The position numbers and the translations under genes were made by a program. The notes below the pieces were generated by a model, which saw only the letters and a list, made by a program, of their open reading frames with translations, was not told the DNA's origin and did not search any database. Of a stretch of DNA of 5,343 nucleotides, positions 1-4,198 are shown piece by piece (positions within the stretch are counted from its first letter, which is position 1; every line of letters starts with the position of its first letter). Location: the NCBI GenBank assembly GCA_019314185.1, contig JAFCZU010000446.1, forward strand, positions 1 through 5,343. Reading direction: 5' to 3'. This DNA is from Deltaproteobacteria bacterium (GTDB lineage Bacteria; Desulfobacterota; Desulfobacteria; Desulfobacterales; ETH-SRB1).

Positions 1-1
1 A

Positions 2-436
2 TTACAGCCGGTATTAAAATACAGAAAACAGTTAGAAGAACGTCTGATGTTTGAATTCGCAGATAAAAAAAGGAATCTCGATCGTGAAAAAGAAACATTG
101 AAAAAGCTGAAAAGAGAGCGGGCGGGTTTTATTTCCAGATTGGAAAAGATGGGCGAGAGCAAGCTGAGTGTCGCTGATGTTTCAATGTATCTTTCTTATA
201 TCAGCCACATGAAAGATGAGGAAAATCACGGGGAAGAGATTGTTCATCAGGTTGGAAAGGAGCTGGAAGAGAAAAGAATAGAGCTTGTTAATGCTTCAAG
301 AAAAAGAAAAATTCTGGAAAATATTAAAGCGAAAAAATTGAAAGAATATAGGTTGTCTTTAACTAAGGGGGAACAAAAAGAGCTGGATGAAGCTGGAATC
401 TTGAAATTCAGAGGTCAGAGAAACAGTAATCTTTGA
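2..436 (+). CDS. fliJ: Flagellar export protein FliJ (5' end outside window)
   Basis: FliJ is the soluble coiled-coil stalk of the flagellar type III export ATPase complex: it sits in the FliI hexamer, contacts FlhA and helps cycle export chaperones. The reading frame is open from base 2, before the first ATG at 47, and begins LQPVLKYRKQLEERL. That is the conserved FliJ start region, so the ATG at 47 is internal and the true start lies a few codons upstream of the window. 144 codons are visible, close to the usual full length of about 145-150. The protein is almost wholly charged heptad-like helix, and the end EQKELDEAGILKF matches the usual FliJ C-terminus. The last eight residues (RGQRNSNL) look like an extra tail: they are encoded over two TCAGAGG-type heptamers, and the TGA stop lies inside a TTGAACC heptamer array. 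motE follows after 41 bases. FliJ identity is secure from its termini, coiled coil and operon position. Confidence 0.9.
   Translation, partial: LQPVLKYRKQLEERLMFEFADKKRNLDREKETLKKLKRERAGFISRLEKMGESKLSVADVSMYLSYISHMKDEENHGEEIVHQVGKELEEKRIELVNASRKRKILENIKAKKLKEYRLSLTKGEQKELDEAGILKFRGQRNSNL
408..421 (+). repeat. Two TCAGAGG-type heptamers in the fliJ 3' end
   Basis: TCAGAGG at 408-414 is followed directly by TCAGAGA at 415-421. This is the same heptamer family that forms long arrays inside fliK (1934-2038 and 2201-2277). It encodes part of the non-conserved FliJ tail. Two units alone could be chance; the match to the fliK family makes a shared origin plausible. Confidence 0.45.
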
Positions 437-467
437 ACCCTGAACGCTGAACCTTGAACCTGGTAAC
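433..467 (+). repeat. Short heptamer array (TTGAACC type) between fliJ and motE
   Basis: Four consecutive 7-nt units, TTGAACC, CTGAACG, CTGAACC and TTGAACC (433-460), are followed by a degenerate fifth unit, TGGTAAC. The first unit contains the fliJ stop codon TGA (434-436). The array fills most of the fliJ-motE spacer and leaves no clear Shine-Dalgarno sequence before the motE ATG at 478, only a G-rich GGTAACGGTGTG stretch. Confidence 0.75.
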
Positions 468-477
468 GGTGTGAAAA

Positions 478-1056
478 ATGAAGAAGTTAATAATTGCCTG
501 TAAGATTTTGATATTATTTATTGTTTTGGTAAAGATTGCCGCAACCGCAAACTCTTTTCTGACTGTAACTGAGGCTGTGGCTGATTCGCCGGTTACGGTA
601 GATCTATCACCTGCTGTGAGGGACGTATTCGAGGACAGCTTGTCAGAAGAAAGGAAGCTTCTATCTTCATTGATGGAGAAGCAAAAGGCGCTCAATGACC
701 GGGAAAACTTTTTACATTCAGAAGAAAAAAGATTAAATTTGTTAAGAGATGAGATACTTTCCAAAATTGACAGCCTGCAAGAGATAGAAAAAAGGTTAAC
801 AGCGCTTCTTGAAATGGTTGAGGAAAGAGATGATAGAAAATACAAGAGCATGGCAAAGATTTATGAATCTGTTCCTCCTGCCAGGGCGGGTTCCATGCTG
901 GAAAAACTGGACATCAGGACGGCTGCTGCTATAATTATGAACATGAAAACTAAAAAAGCGGGCGCGATATTGGGACATGTAAATCCAGCCAAATCTGTAG
1001 AGATAACGAGAGAGATAACGAGAGATATAACTACCCGTGTGAAATCGGTTGAGTAG
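478..1056 (+). CDS. motE: MotE family flagellar protein (MgtE-N-like domain, membrane-anchored coiled coil)
   Basis: This 192-residue protein probably acts in the inner membrane and periplasm as an accessory of the flagellar motor; the detailed role of this family outside rhizobia is not well established. Residues 1-30 form an uncleaved-looking signal anchor (MKK, then a hydrophobic run from about 4 to 22). Residues 50-120 are a strongly charged coiled coil. Residues 123-178 (KSMAKIYESVPPARAGSMLE, then ILGHVNPAKSVEI) resemble the helical MgtE N-terminal / FliG-like repeat, with the typical 'A.I...M....A..IL' pattern. The C-terminus carries a perfect 12-bp in-frame tandem repeat giving EITR-EITR-DITT. 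The gene follows fliJ by 41 bases and precedes fliK, the place where such MotE-like genes occur in flagellar operons of Desulfobacterota and related groups. The symbol follows family naming and does not prove equivalence to rhizobial MotE. No strong ribosome binding site is visible. Confidence 0.78.
   Translation: MKKLIIACKILILFIVLVKIAATANSFLTVTEAVADSPVTVDLSPAVRDVFEDSLSEERKLLSSLMEKQKALNDRENFLHSEEKRLNLLRDEILSKIDSLQEIEKRLTALLEMVEERDDRKYKSMAKIYESVPPARAGSMLEKLDIRTAAAIIMNMKTKKAGAILGHVNPAKSVEITREITRDITTRVKSVE
1000..1023 (+). repeat. 12-bp perfect tandem repeat in the motE 3' end
   Basis: GAGATAACGAGA occurs twice head to tail (1000-1011 and 1012-1023), followed by a decayed third copy starting GATATAACT. 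It is in frame and adds four residues per unit to the last helix of the MotE-like protein. Confidence 0.85.
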
Positions 1057-1090
1057 TTCAGAAACACACTTGTTAACCCTTTACTCAACC
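1047..1090 (+). other. Inverted repeat joining the motE stop codon to the octamer array
   Basis: GGTTGAGTA (1047-1055, overlapping the motE TAG stop) is the exact reverse complement of TACTCAACC (1082-1090), which is the first unit of the octamer array. A transcript could form a 9-bp stem with a 26-nt loop. No T-run follows, so it does not look like an intrinsic terminator. Confidence 0.5.
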
Positions 1091-1170
1091 ACTTAACCCC
1101 TCAACCCCTCAACCCCTCAACCCTTCAACCCTTCAACCACTCAACCACTCAACTGTTTGACCACTCGACT
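1083..1170 (+). repeat. Octamer tandem array (CTCAACCC type), 11 units
   Basis: Eleven consecutive 8-nt units in constant register: ACTCAACC, ACTTAACC, CCTCAACC three times, CTTCAACC twice, ACTCAACC, ACTCAACT, GTTTGACC and ACTCGACT. The core xxTCAACC is best conserved in the middle and decays towards the fliK side. There is no spacer structure, so it is a simple tandem array and not a CRISPR. Confidence 0.92.
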
Positions 1171-1224
1171 AAATACGGCATTTCTTTCAAGTCAACAGGC
1201 AATATTTGCCTCACTTTGAATTTC

Positions 1225-1284
1225 CATTCCATATTATTTTTATAACGTCTTGATCATTCCATATTATTTTTATAACGTCTTGAT
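1225..1284 (+). repeat. Perfect 30-bp tandem duplication upstream of fliK
   Basis: Two identical, directly adjacent 30-bp copies (1225-1254 and 1255-1284), each starting CATTCCATATT and ending ACGTCTTGAT. Each copy holds a weak dyad TTAT-TTTT-ATAA. The centre-to-centre distance of 30 bp is close to three helical turns. The pair lies about 57-116 bp upstream of the transcription start predicted from the sigma-54 element, where activator sites for sigma-54 promoters normally sit. An activator-binding role is inferred; slippage or an assembly duplication is the alternative. Confidence 0.9.
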
Positions 1285-1314
1285 ATTAAATGTAATTCTA
1301 AGATGCCGAGAGGG

Positions 1315-1330
1315 TGGCATGTCTTTTGCT
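1315..1330 (+). promoter_or_regulatory. Candidate sigma-54 (-24/-12) promoter for fliK
   Basis: TGGCAT-GTCTT-TTGCT matches the sigma-54 consensus TGGCAC-N5-TTGCW with one substitution. The invariant GG (1316-1317) and GC (1328-1329) are separated by the required 10 bases, so transcription would start near 1341. Sigma-54 drives the middle (rod and hook) flagellar genes in many Gram-negative flagellates, which fits fliK, flgD and flgE downstream. The element lies downstream of the ATG at 1303 and so supports the later fliK start at 1411. Confidence 0.68.
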
Positions 1331-1397
1331 TTTACCCTTTTGTAAGGCAATTGGCAACCGTTCGCGTTTTGCAAATAGCAATTTTGGGACTTTTTAC

Positions 1398-1401
1398 GAG
1401 G
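1398..1401 (+). promoter_or_regulatory. Ribosome binding site that decides the fliK start
   Basis: GAGG, 9 bases before the ATG at 1411. The upstream ATG at 1303 has no purine-rich site ahead of it. Together with the sigma-54 element lying after 1303, this favours 1411. Confidence 0.6.
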
Positions 1402-1410
1402 CCATCAATA

Positions 1411-3054
1411 ATGACTGACTTCAATCTGGTGAATTTAAAACAAGACAGCAGTCTTTCGGACGCATCTGAAAAATTGCGAAAAGGCAAGACCGGCAAGAAA
1501 ACGGAGCAGATGATGCCGTTTGTCTGTGTAATTGGTAATGCATGCCGTGCAACGACACAAAAAACGGTGGGAATTCCACCCGATCTTCGCCACGGCAAAG
1601 GAAAGATTGGGGCGTGTTCCAATAAAGGTAATGCGATCAGGCAAGGTGGGGTTTTTAATATAAATCCAGAGAATAATATTCTGATCGCTGGGAAGAATAG
1701 GACGGAAAAAACAAATCAGTTATTGAATAATATCTTAGGCGCGGGGAAGGGTAAAACGGAAAAAATGAATCAATTGTTACCGGTGAAAGGCAAGGGAACA
1801 AAAACAAATAGATTGTTTTCCGGTAAGATTGATTTGCTGTCGAAAAGAGTTAACAAAAAGCAGACTGGGGGAAAAGTTAAAAATCTACAGGGGAGTAGTG
1901 GCTCTAAGAAGAGCAAAGTCGGAAAGGATGAGATCAGGGATCAGAAGTCGGAGGTCAGAGGTCAGAAGTTGGAAGTCAGGGTTCAGGGGGCAGGGAGCAG
2001 GGAGCAGAAGTTAGAAGTTGGAGAGCAAAGGGCAAAGACAGAGGATGCTCATGAACTTTTGAAATTCGGCTTGAAGAATGCGGATGCCGTGAAAGGAAAG
2101 ACCGTAGTTGGACAAAATTTCAAGACAGGAAAGATAGATGTTGCTGTTTCGAGAGAGGGTGCTTTCAGAGAGAGTTGGGTTAGAATAAACAACGTCCTGG
2201 TCGGAGGCCAGAGGGTAAAAAACAGAGGTCAGAGATCAGAAGCCAGAAGTCAGAAGTCAGAAGTCAGGGGTCGGAAGGCAACTATGAAGGATGCCACGGG
2301 ACGTTTGAAGTCCAGTTTGAAGAACGCAGTTGCTATGAAAGGAAAGATCGCAGTAGAGACTGACAAAACAGAAAAAAATCCTTTTATACTCACAAAAAAC
2401 GACAACTGCAAAAATGAAATTAAAGATATTCTGAGACACTCAGGTCTTAAGAGTGAAGAGACTATGGAGATTCTTCATAGAAAAATTTCGTTGTCGTCGT
2501 ATTCATCAACGCATTTGGATAAGATTTCTTCTGCTGTTGGATATCATCATACCTTTTCAAGTGGTAGTTCAGCGGTCGTTAATGAGAGTGTGAATAGTTC
2601 CGGCATAGAACCTCATGTTTTGATCAATCAGATTACAAGCGTCGCGAAAAGGTCTGGGAGGGTGAGGATTATGCTCAATCCACCCCGTCTTGGCACACTC
2701 GATGTGGATGTGCTTGTCAGGGATAATAAAGTGCATGTTATTCTGCGAGCTGAGAATAATGATGTCAGGCAAATATTGCAGTCAAATATAGAAAGTCTCA
2801 AAAGCTCTCTTCGCAATCATGGATTGGTTGCGGATAGTATAAATATATCTGCTCAGGAAAAATCGGATGGCGCTGATCATGGCGCTGATTATAGACCAGG
2901 GCAAAACGAAACATTATTTAAAGAAGGCGGAAATCGGGAAGGGAACCAGGAAGATCATGGAGGGGAGAGAGATTTCTTGAATAATGACTCCTCATTGTTT
3001 GAGGAGGAAAACCCTCGCATCTTTAGTGATGGGCGTGTCAGTTTGTTTGCGTGA
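1411..3054 (+). CDS. fliK: Flagellar hook-length control protein FliK
   Basis: FliK is exported during hook growth, measures hook length as a ruler and, through its C-terminal domain, makes FlhB switch export from hook to filament subunits. The C-terminal Flg_hook domain is clear at 2602-2850 (about residues 398-480 of 547): VRIMLNPPRLGTLDVDV carries the family's L.P..LG.L.V.V pattern, followed by RAENNDVRQILQ and SLKSSLRNHGLVADSINI, then a charged tail. The N-terminal ruler is low-complexity, rich in Lys/Gly/Gln, and built of repeats: three KTNQLL-like units at 1699-1827, and two heptamer-encoded segments (1934-2038 and 2201-2277), each followed by a related 23-residue module. The frame extends upstream to an ATG at 1303, adding 36 residues (MPRGWHVFCFYPF...), but the start at 1411 (MTDFNLVNL) has a GAGG site and lies downstream of the sigma-54 element. 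The N-terminal half is not recognisable by similarity alone; the C-domain and the operon position give the identity. Confidence 0.88.
   Translation: MTDFNLVNLKQDSSLSDASEKLRKGKTGKKTEQMMPFVCVIGNACRATTQKTVGIPPDLRHGKGKIGACSNKGNAIRQGGVFNINPENNILIAGKNRTEKTNQLLNNILGAGKGKTEKMNQLLPVKGKGTKTNRLFSGKIDLLSKRVNKKQTGGKVKNLQGSSGSKKSKVGKDEIRDQKSEVRGQKLEVRVQGAGSREQKLEVGEQRAKTEDAHELLKFGLKNADAVKGKTVVGQNFKTGKIDVAVSREGAFRESWVRINNVLVGGQRVKNRGQRSEARSQKSEVRGRKATMKDATGRLKSSLKNAVAMKGKIAVETDKTEKNPFILTKNDNCKNEIKDILRHSGLKSEETMEILHRKISLSSYSSTHLDKISSAVGYHHTFSSGSSAVVNESVNSSGIEPHVLINQITSVAKRSGRVRIMLNPPRLGTLDVDVLVRDNKVHVILRAENNDVRQILQSNIESLKSSLRNHGLVADSINISAQEKSDGADHGADYRPGQNETLFKEGGNREGNQEDHGGERDFLNNDSSLFEEENPRIFSDGRVSLFA
1699..1827 (+). 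repeat. fliK: Three degenerate peptide repeats in the FliK ruler region
   Basis: Successive units RTEKTNQLLNNILGAGKG (1699-1752), KTEKMNQLLPVKGKG (1753-1797) and TKTNRLFSGK (1798-1827) share a K-T-x-x-NQLL core. A weaker relative, KKTEQMMPF, occurs earlier in the protein. Repeats of this kind are expected in a ruler whose length matters more than its sequence. Confidence 0.6.
1934..2038 (+). repeat. fliK: Heptamer array 1 inside fliK (TCAGAAG type, 15 units)
   Basis: Fifteen 7-nt units keep one register: TCAGGGA, TCAGAAG, TCGGAGG, TCAGAGG, TCAGAAG, TTGGAAG, TCAGGGT, TCAGGGG, GCAGGGA twice, GCAGAAG, TTAGAAG, TTGGAGA, GCAAAGG and GCAAAGA. Because 3 x 7 nt makes 7 codons, the array encodes a seven-residue peptide repeat (RDQKSEV / RGQKLEV / REQKLEV). 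It is in frame and free of stops. Confidence 0.92.
2041..2109 (+). repeat. fliK: FliK module copy 1 following heptamer array 1
   Basis: Encodes EDAHELLKFG and then LKNADAVKGKTVV. It matches the module at 2287-2355 at about 13 of 23 residues, with the shared core LKNA.A.KGK. Array plus module appears twice, which indicates a segmental duplication within fliK. Confidence 0.65.
2201..2277 (+). repeat. fliK: Heptamer array 2 inside fliK (TCAGAAG type, 11 units)
   Basis: Units in register: TCGGAGG, CCAGAGG, a decayed GTAAAAA, ACAGAGG, TCAGAGA, TCAGAAG, CCAGAAG, TCAGAAG twice, TCAGGGG and TCGGAAG. They encode RGQRSEA-RSQKSEV-RGRK, the same heptapeptide phase as array 1. A related module follows at 2287. 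Confidence 0.92.
2287..2355 (+). repeat. fliK: FliK module copy 2 following heptamer array 2
   Basis: Encodes KDATGRLKSS and then LKNAVAMKGKIAV, the diverged partner of the module at 2041-2109. Array starts are 267 nt apart and module starts 246 nt apart; the 21-nt difference equals three heptamers, so the frame is kept. Confidence 0.65.
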
Positions 3055-3070
3055 ATGCTCAGGAATAAAG

Positions 3071-3166
3071 GCATAGAGGCACAGAGGGACAAAGGGACAG
3101 AGGGGCAGAGGCACAGAGGGACAGAGGGACAGAGGGTTAGAAGGTTAGAAGGTTAGAAGGTTAGAA
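3071..3166 (+). repeat. Octamer array downstream of fliK, 12 units of two types
   Basis: Twelve 8-nt units in one register. The first eight are of the GGACAGAG type (GCATAGAG, GCACAGAG, GGACAAAG, GGACAGAG, GGGCAGAG, GCACAGAG, GGACAGAG twice). The last four are identical GGTTAGAA units (3135-3166). The sequence changes without a shift of register. Confidence 0.94.
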
Positions 3167-3181
3167 GGGACTGAAAAAAAT

Positions 3182-3299
3182 GAACATCGAACATCGAACG
3201 TCCAACATCGAATGGGAAAAGATAAGGAAAAGATGAACATTGAACGGATTAAAAGACGAACGTCGAACATCGAACATCCAACGTCCAACATCGAATGAA
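3182..3299 (+). repeat. Heptamer arrays of GAACATC type
   Basis: Left cluster 3182-3216: GAACATC, GAACATC, GAACGTC, CAACATC, then GAATGGG. Minor pair at 3235-3248: GAACATT, GAACGGA. Right cluster 3258-3299: GAACGTC, GAACATC, GAACATC, CAACGTC, CAACATC, then GAATGAA. Both main clusters end in the same CAACATC-GAAT sequence, which suggests that one is a copy of the other. Confidence 0.92.
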
Positions 3300-3339
3300 A
3301 AACAAAAGAAACAGAGGTAGGAGGTCAATTCGTATAAAT

Positions 3340-3357
3340 CCCCTCTATCAAGAGGGG
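3340..3357 (+). other. GC-rich hairpin between the inverted heptamer arrays
   Basis: CCCCTCT-ATCA-AGAGGGG forms a perfect 7-bp stem with a 4-nt loop. It is followed by TGGACGCGAAGCGGAC and not a T-run, so an intrinsic terminator is unlikely. It is the core of the segment bounded by inverted heptamer arrays. Confidence 0.7.
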
Positions 3358-3411
3358 TGGACGCGAAGCGGACGGGGTGTGTAAAAATTTGCGGAGCGGA
3401 GCGACATCATT

Positions 3412-3453
3412 ATTCGACGTTCGATGTTCAATGTTCGATGTTGGACGTTCATC
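3412..3453 (-). repeat. Inverted heptamer array (GAACATC type on the minus strand)
   Basis: Units ATTCGAC, GTTCGAT, GTTCAAT, GTTCGAT, GTTGGAC and GTTCATC. Its reverse complement aligns without gaps over 42 bases with 3255-3296, with 7 mismatches. The two form inverted arms around a core of about 115 bp. Confidence 0.9.
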
Positions 3454-3526
3454 TTTCAAAACAATGCTGTATGGAATAAATGCAATCTGTGAACGTTTAC
3501 AAAACAACTTAGCGTTTATGTGGATC

Positions 3527-3532
3527 AGGAGG
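3527..3532 (+). promoter_or_regulatory. Strong ribosome binding site of flgD
   Basis: AGGAGG lies 7 bases before the flgD ATG at 3540. It is a full-consensus Shine-Dalgarno, the strongest in the window, and fixes the flgD start. Confidence 0.88.
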
Positions 3533-3539
3533 ATATAAA

Positions 3540-4184
3540 ATGTCAGGTGTAGAAGGTATAATCGGCGGCAGCAGCGGAAGTTTGCAAACTCTGGAGACGA
3601 GTGCGATGGGGAAGGATGATTTTCTTAAAATGATGATAGCCCAGCTTCAACATCAGGATCCTCTTAATCCGCTCGACGGCACGGATTTTACAGCGCAGCT
3701 GGCTCAGTTCTCCAGTCTTGAACAGTTGAGCAATATGAACACTCAATTAGAAACCCTGGGGCTTTATCAATCCTCGTTAAATAATGCCCAATCAATAGGT
3801 CTCATCGGCAAGGAAGTAACCGCGAGAGGCAATAGCATCAAAGTGGATGGTACATCTGCCGATCTTACTTATAATCTACCAGAAGGGGCTGGAAAAGTTA
3901 TTGTCAGTATTTATGATGAGGCAGGTAGCCTTGTGGATACCCTCGAATTAGGAACTCAACACGAGGGGGAAAATTTAATTGTTTGGGATTGCAGTAATGT
4001 TGCAGCCGGTAATTATACATTCGAAGTGTCTGCAAGTGATGTTAATGGAGATGTGGTTCCAGCTTATACAATGATAACAGGGAAAGTAATGGGGGTTTCT
4101 TTTGAGGAAGGCTCTCCTGTTCTCTCGGTTAACGGGCAGGATATTCCTTTAGGGAATGTAACTTTTGTGAATGAAACAGGATAA
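3540..4184 (+). CDS. flgD: Flagellar hook assembly scaffold/capping protein FlgD
   Basis: FlgD caps the distal end of the growing hook and helps FlgE subunits fold into place, then leaves. The 214-residue length is typical. Residues 23-70 hold the diagnostic N-terminal segment: GKDDFLKMMIAQLQHQDPLN, PLDGTDF, AQLAQFSSLEQLSNMN. Residues 92-175 resemble the Tudor/Ig-like region (KVIVSIYDEAGSLVDTLELG, then W149-D150 and AAGNYTFEVSA). Residues 180-210 (GKVMGVSFEEG, SPVLSVNGQDIPLGNVTFV) match the usual C-terminal closing strands. The protein therefore looks complete. Its stop TAA (4182-4184) is followed almost at once by truncated flgE sequence, without the expected start of that gene. The consensus ribosome binding site supports the start at 3540. 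Confidence 0.95.
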   Translation: MSGVEGIIGGSSGSLQTLETSAMGKDDFLKMMIAQLQHQDPLNPLDGTDFTAQLAQFSSLEQLSNMNTQLETLGLYQSSLNNAQSIGLIGKEVTARGNSIKVDGTSADLTYNLPEGAGKVIVSIYDEAGSLVDTLELGTQHEGENLIVWDCSNVAAGNYTFEVSASDVNGDVVPAYTMITGKVMGVSFEEGSPVLSVNGQDIPLGNVTFVNETG

Positions 4185-4198
4185 AAGATAAAAGCTAT

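Larger units (their letters stand above)
1057..1410. other. Gene-free region between motE and fliK
   Basis: No credible gene on either strand. It contains an octamer array (1083-1170), unassigned sequence rich in T (1171-1224), a 30-bp tandem duplication (1225-1284), a sigma-54 promoter candidate (1315-1330) and the fliK leader with its ribosome binding site. The fliK frame is open back to an ATG at 1303, but that stretch reads as leader (see fliK). Confidence 0.7.
3055..3539. other. Gene-free, repeat-filled region between fliK and flgD
   Basis: No credible gene on either strand over 485 bases. From left to right it holds an octamer array (3071-3166), heptamer arrays (3182-3216, 3235-3248 and 3258-3299), a GC-rich hairpin (3340-3357), a G-rich stretch with GCGGAGCGGAGCG, an inverted heptamer array (3412-3453) and about 85 bases of leader ending in the flgD ribosome binding site. 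No terminator with a T-run and no convincing promoter were found, so flgD probably depends on transcription from upstream. Confidence 0.75.

Noticed and set aside
408..851. Minus-strand open frame of 147 codons
   Set aside because: Ser/Leu-rich antisense shadow of the MotE-like coiled coil, with no ribosome binding site or recognisable domain. The plus strand has a clear gene in operon context.
1250..1276. Sigma-70 promoter TTGATC / TATAAC inside the 30-bp repeats
   Set aside because: The spacer is only 15 bases and the region is AT-rich, so such matches are expected by chance.
1225..1284. CRISPR-like direct repeat
   Set aside because: The two 30-bp copies are directly adjacent with no spacer, and there are only two. 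It is a tandem duplication.
1353..1372. Second sigma-54 site, TTGGCA ... TTTTGCA
   Set aside because: The GG and GC are 18 bases apart instead of 12, so the spacing is wrong.
1829..2014. Second plus-strand frame across heptamer array 1
   Set aside because: It reads the same repeat peptide in another frame because the heptamer is open in all frames. It is a shadow of fliK.
2988..3006. Hairpin CTCCTCA-TTGTT-TGAGGAG near the fliK end as a terminator
   Set aside because: It lies inside the coding sequence and is followed by GAAAACCC and not T's.
3340..3357. Intrinsic terminator after fliK
   Set aside because: Good stem, but no T-run follows, and it lies almost 300 bases after the fliK stop.
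3325..3507. Minus-strand open frame across the hairpin and heptamer array
   Set aside because: Its peptide is the translation of repeats (RTSNIEHRTSN-like) and of the hairpin. Such spurious frames arise because the heptamers lack stops.
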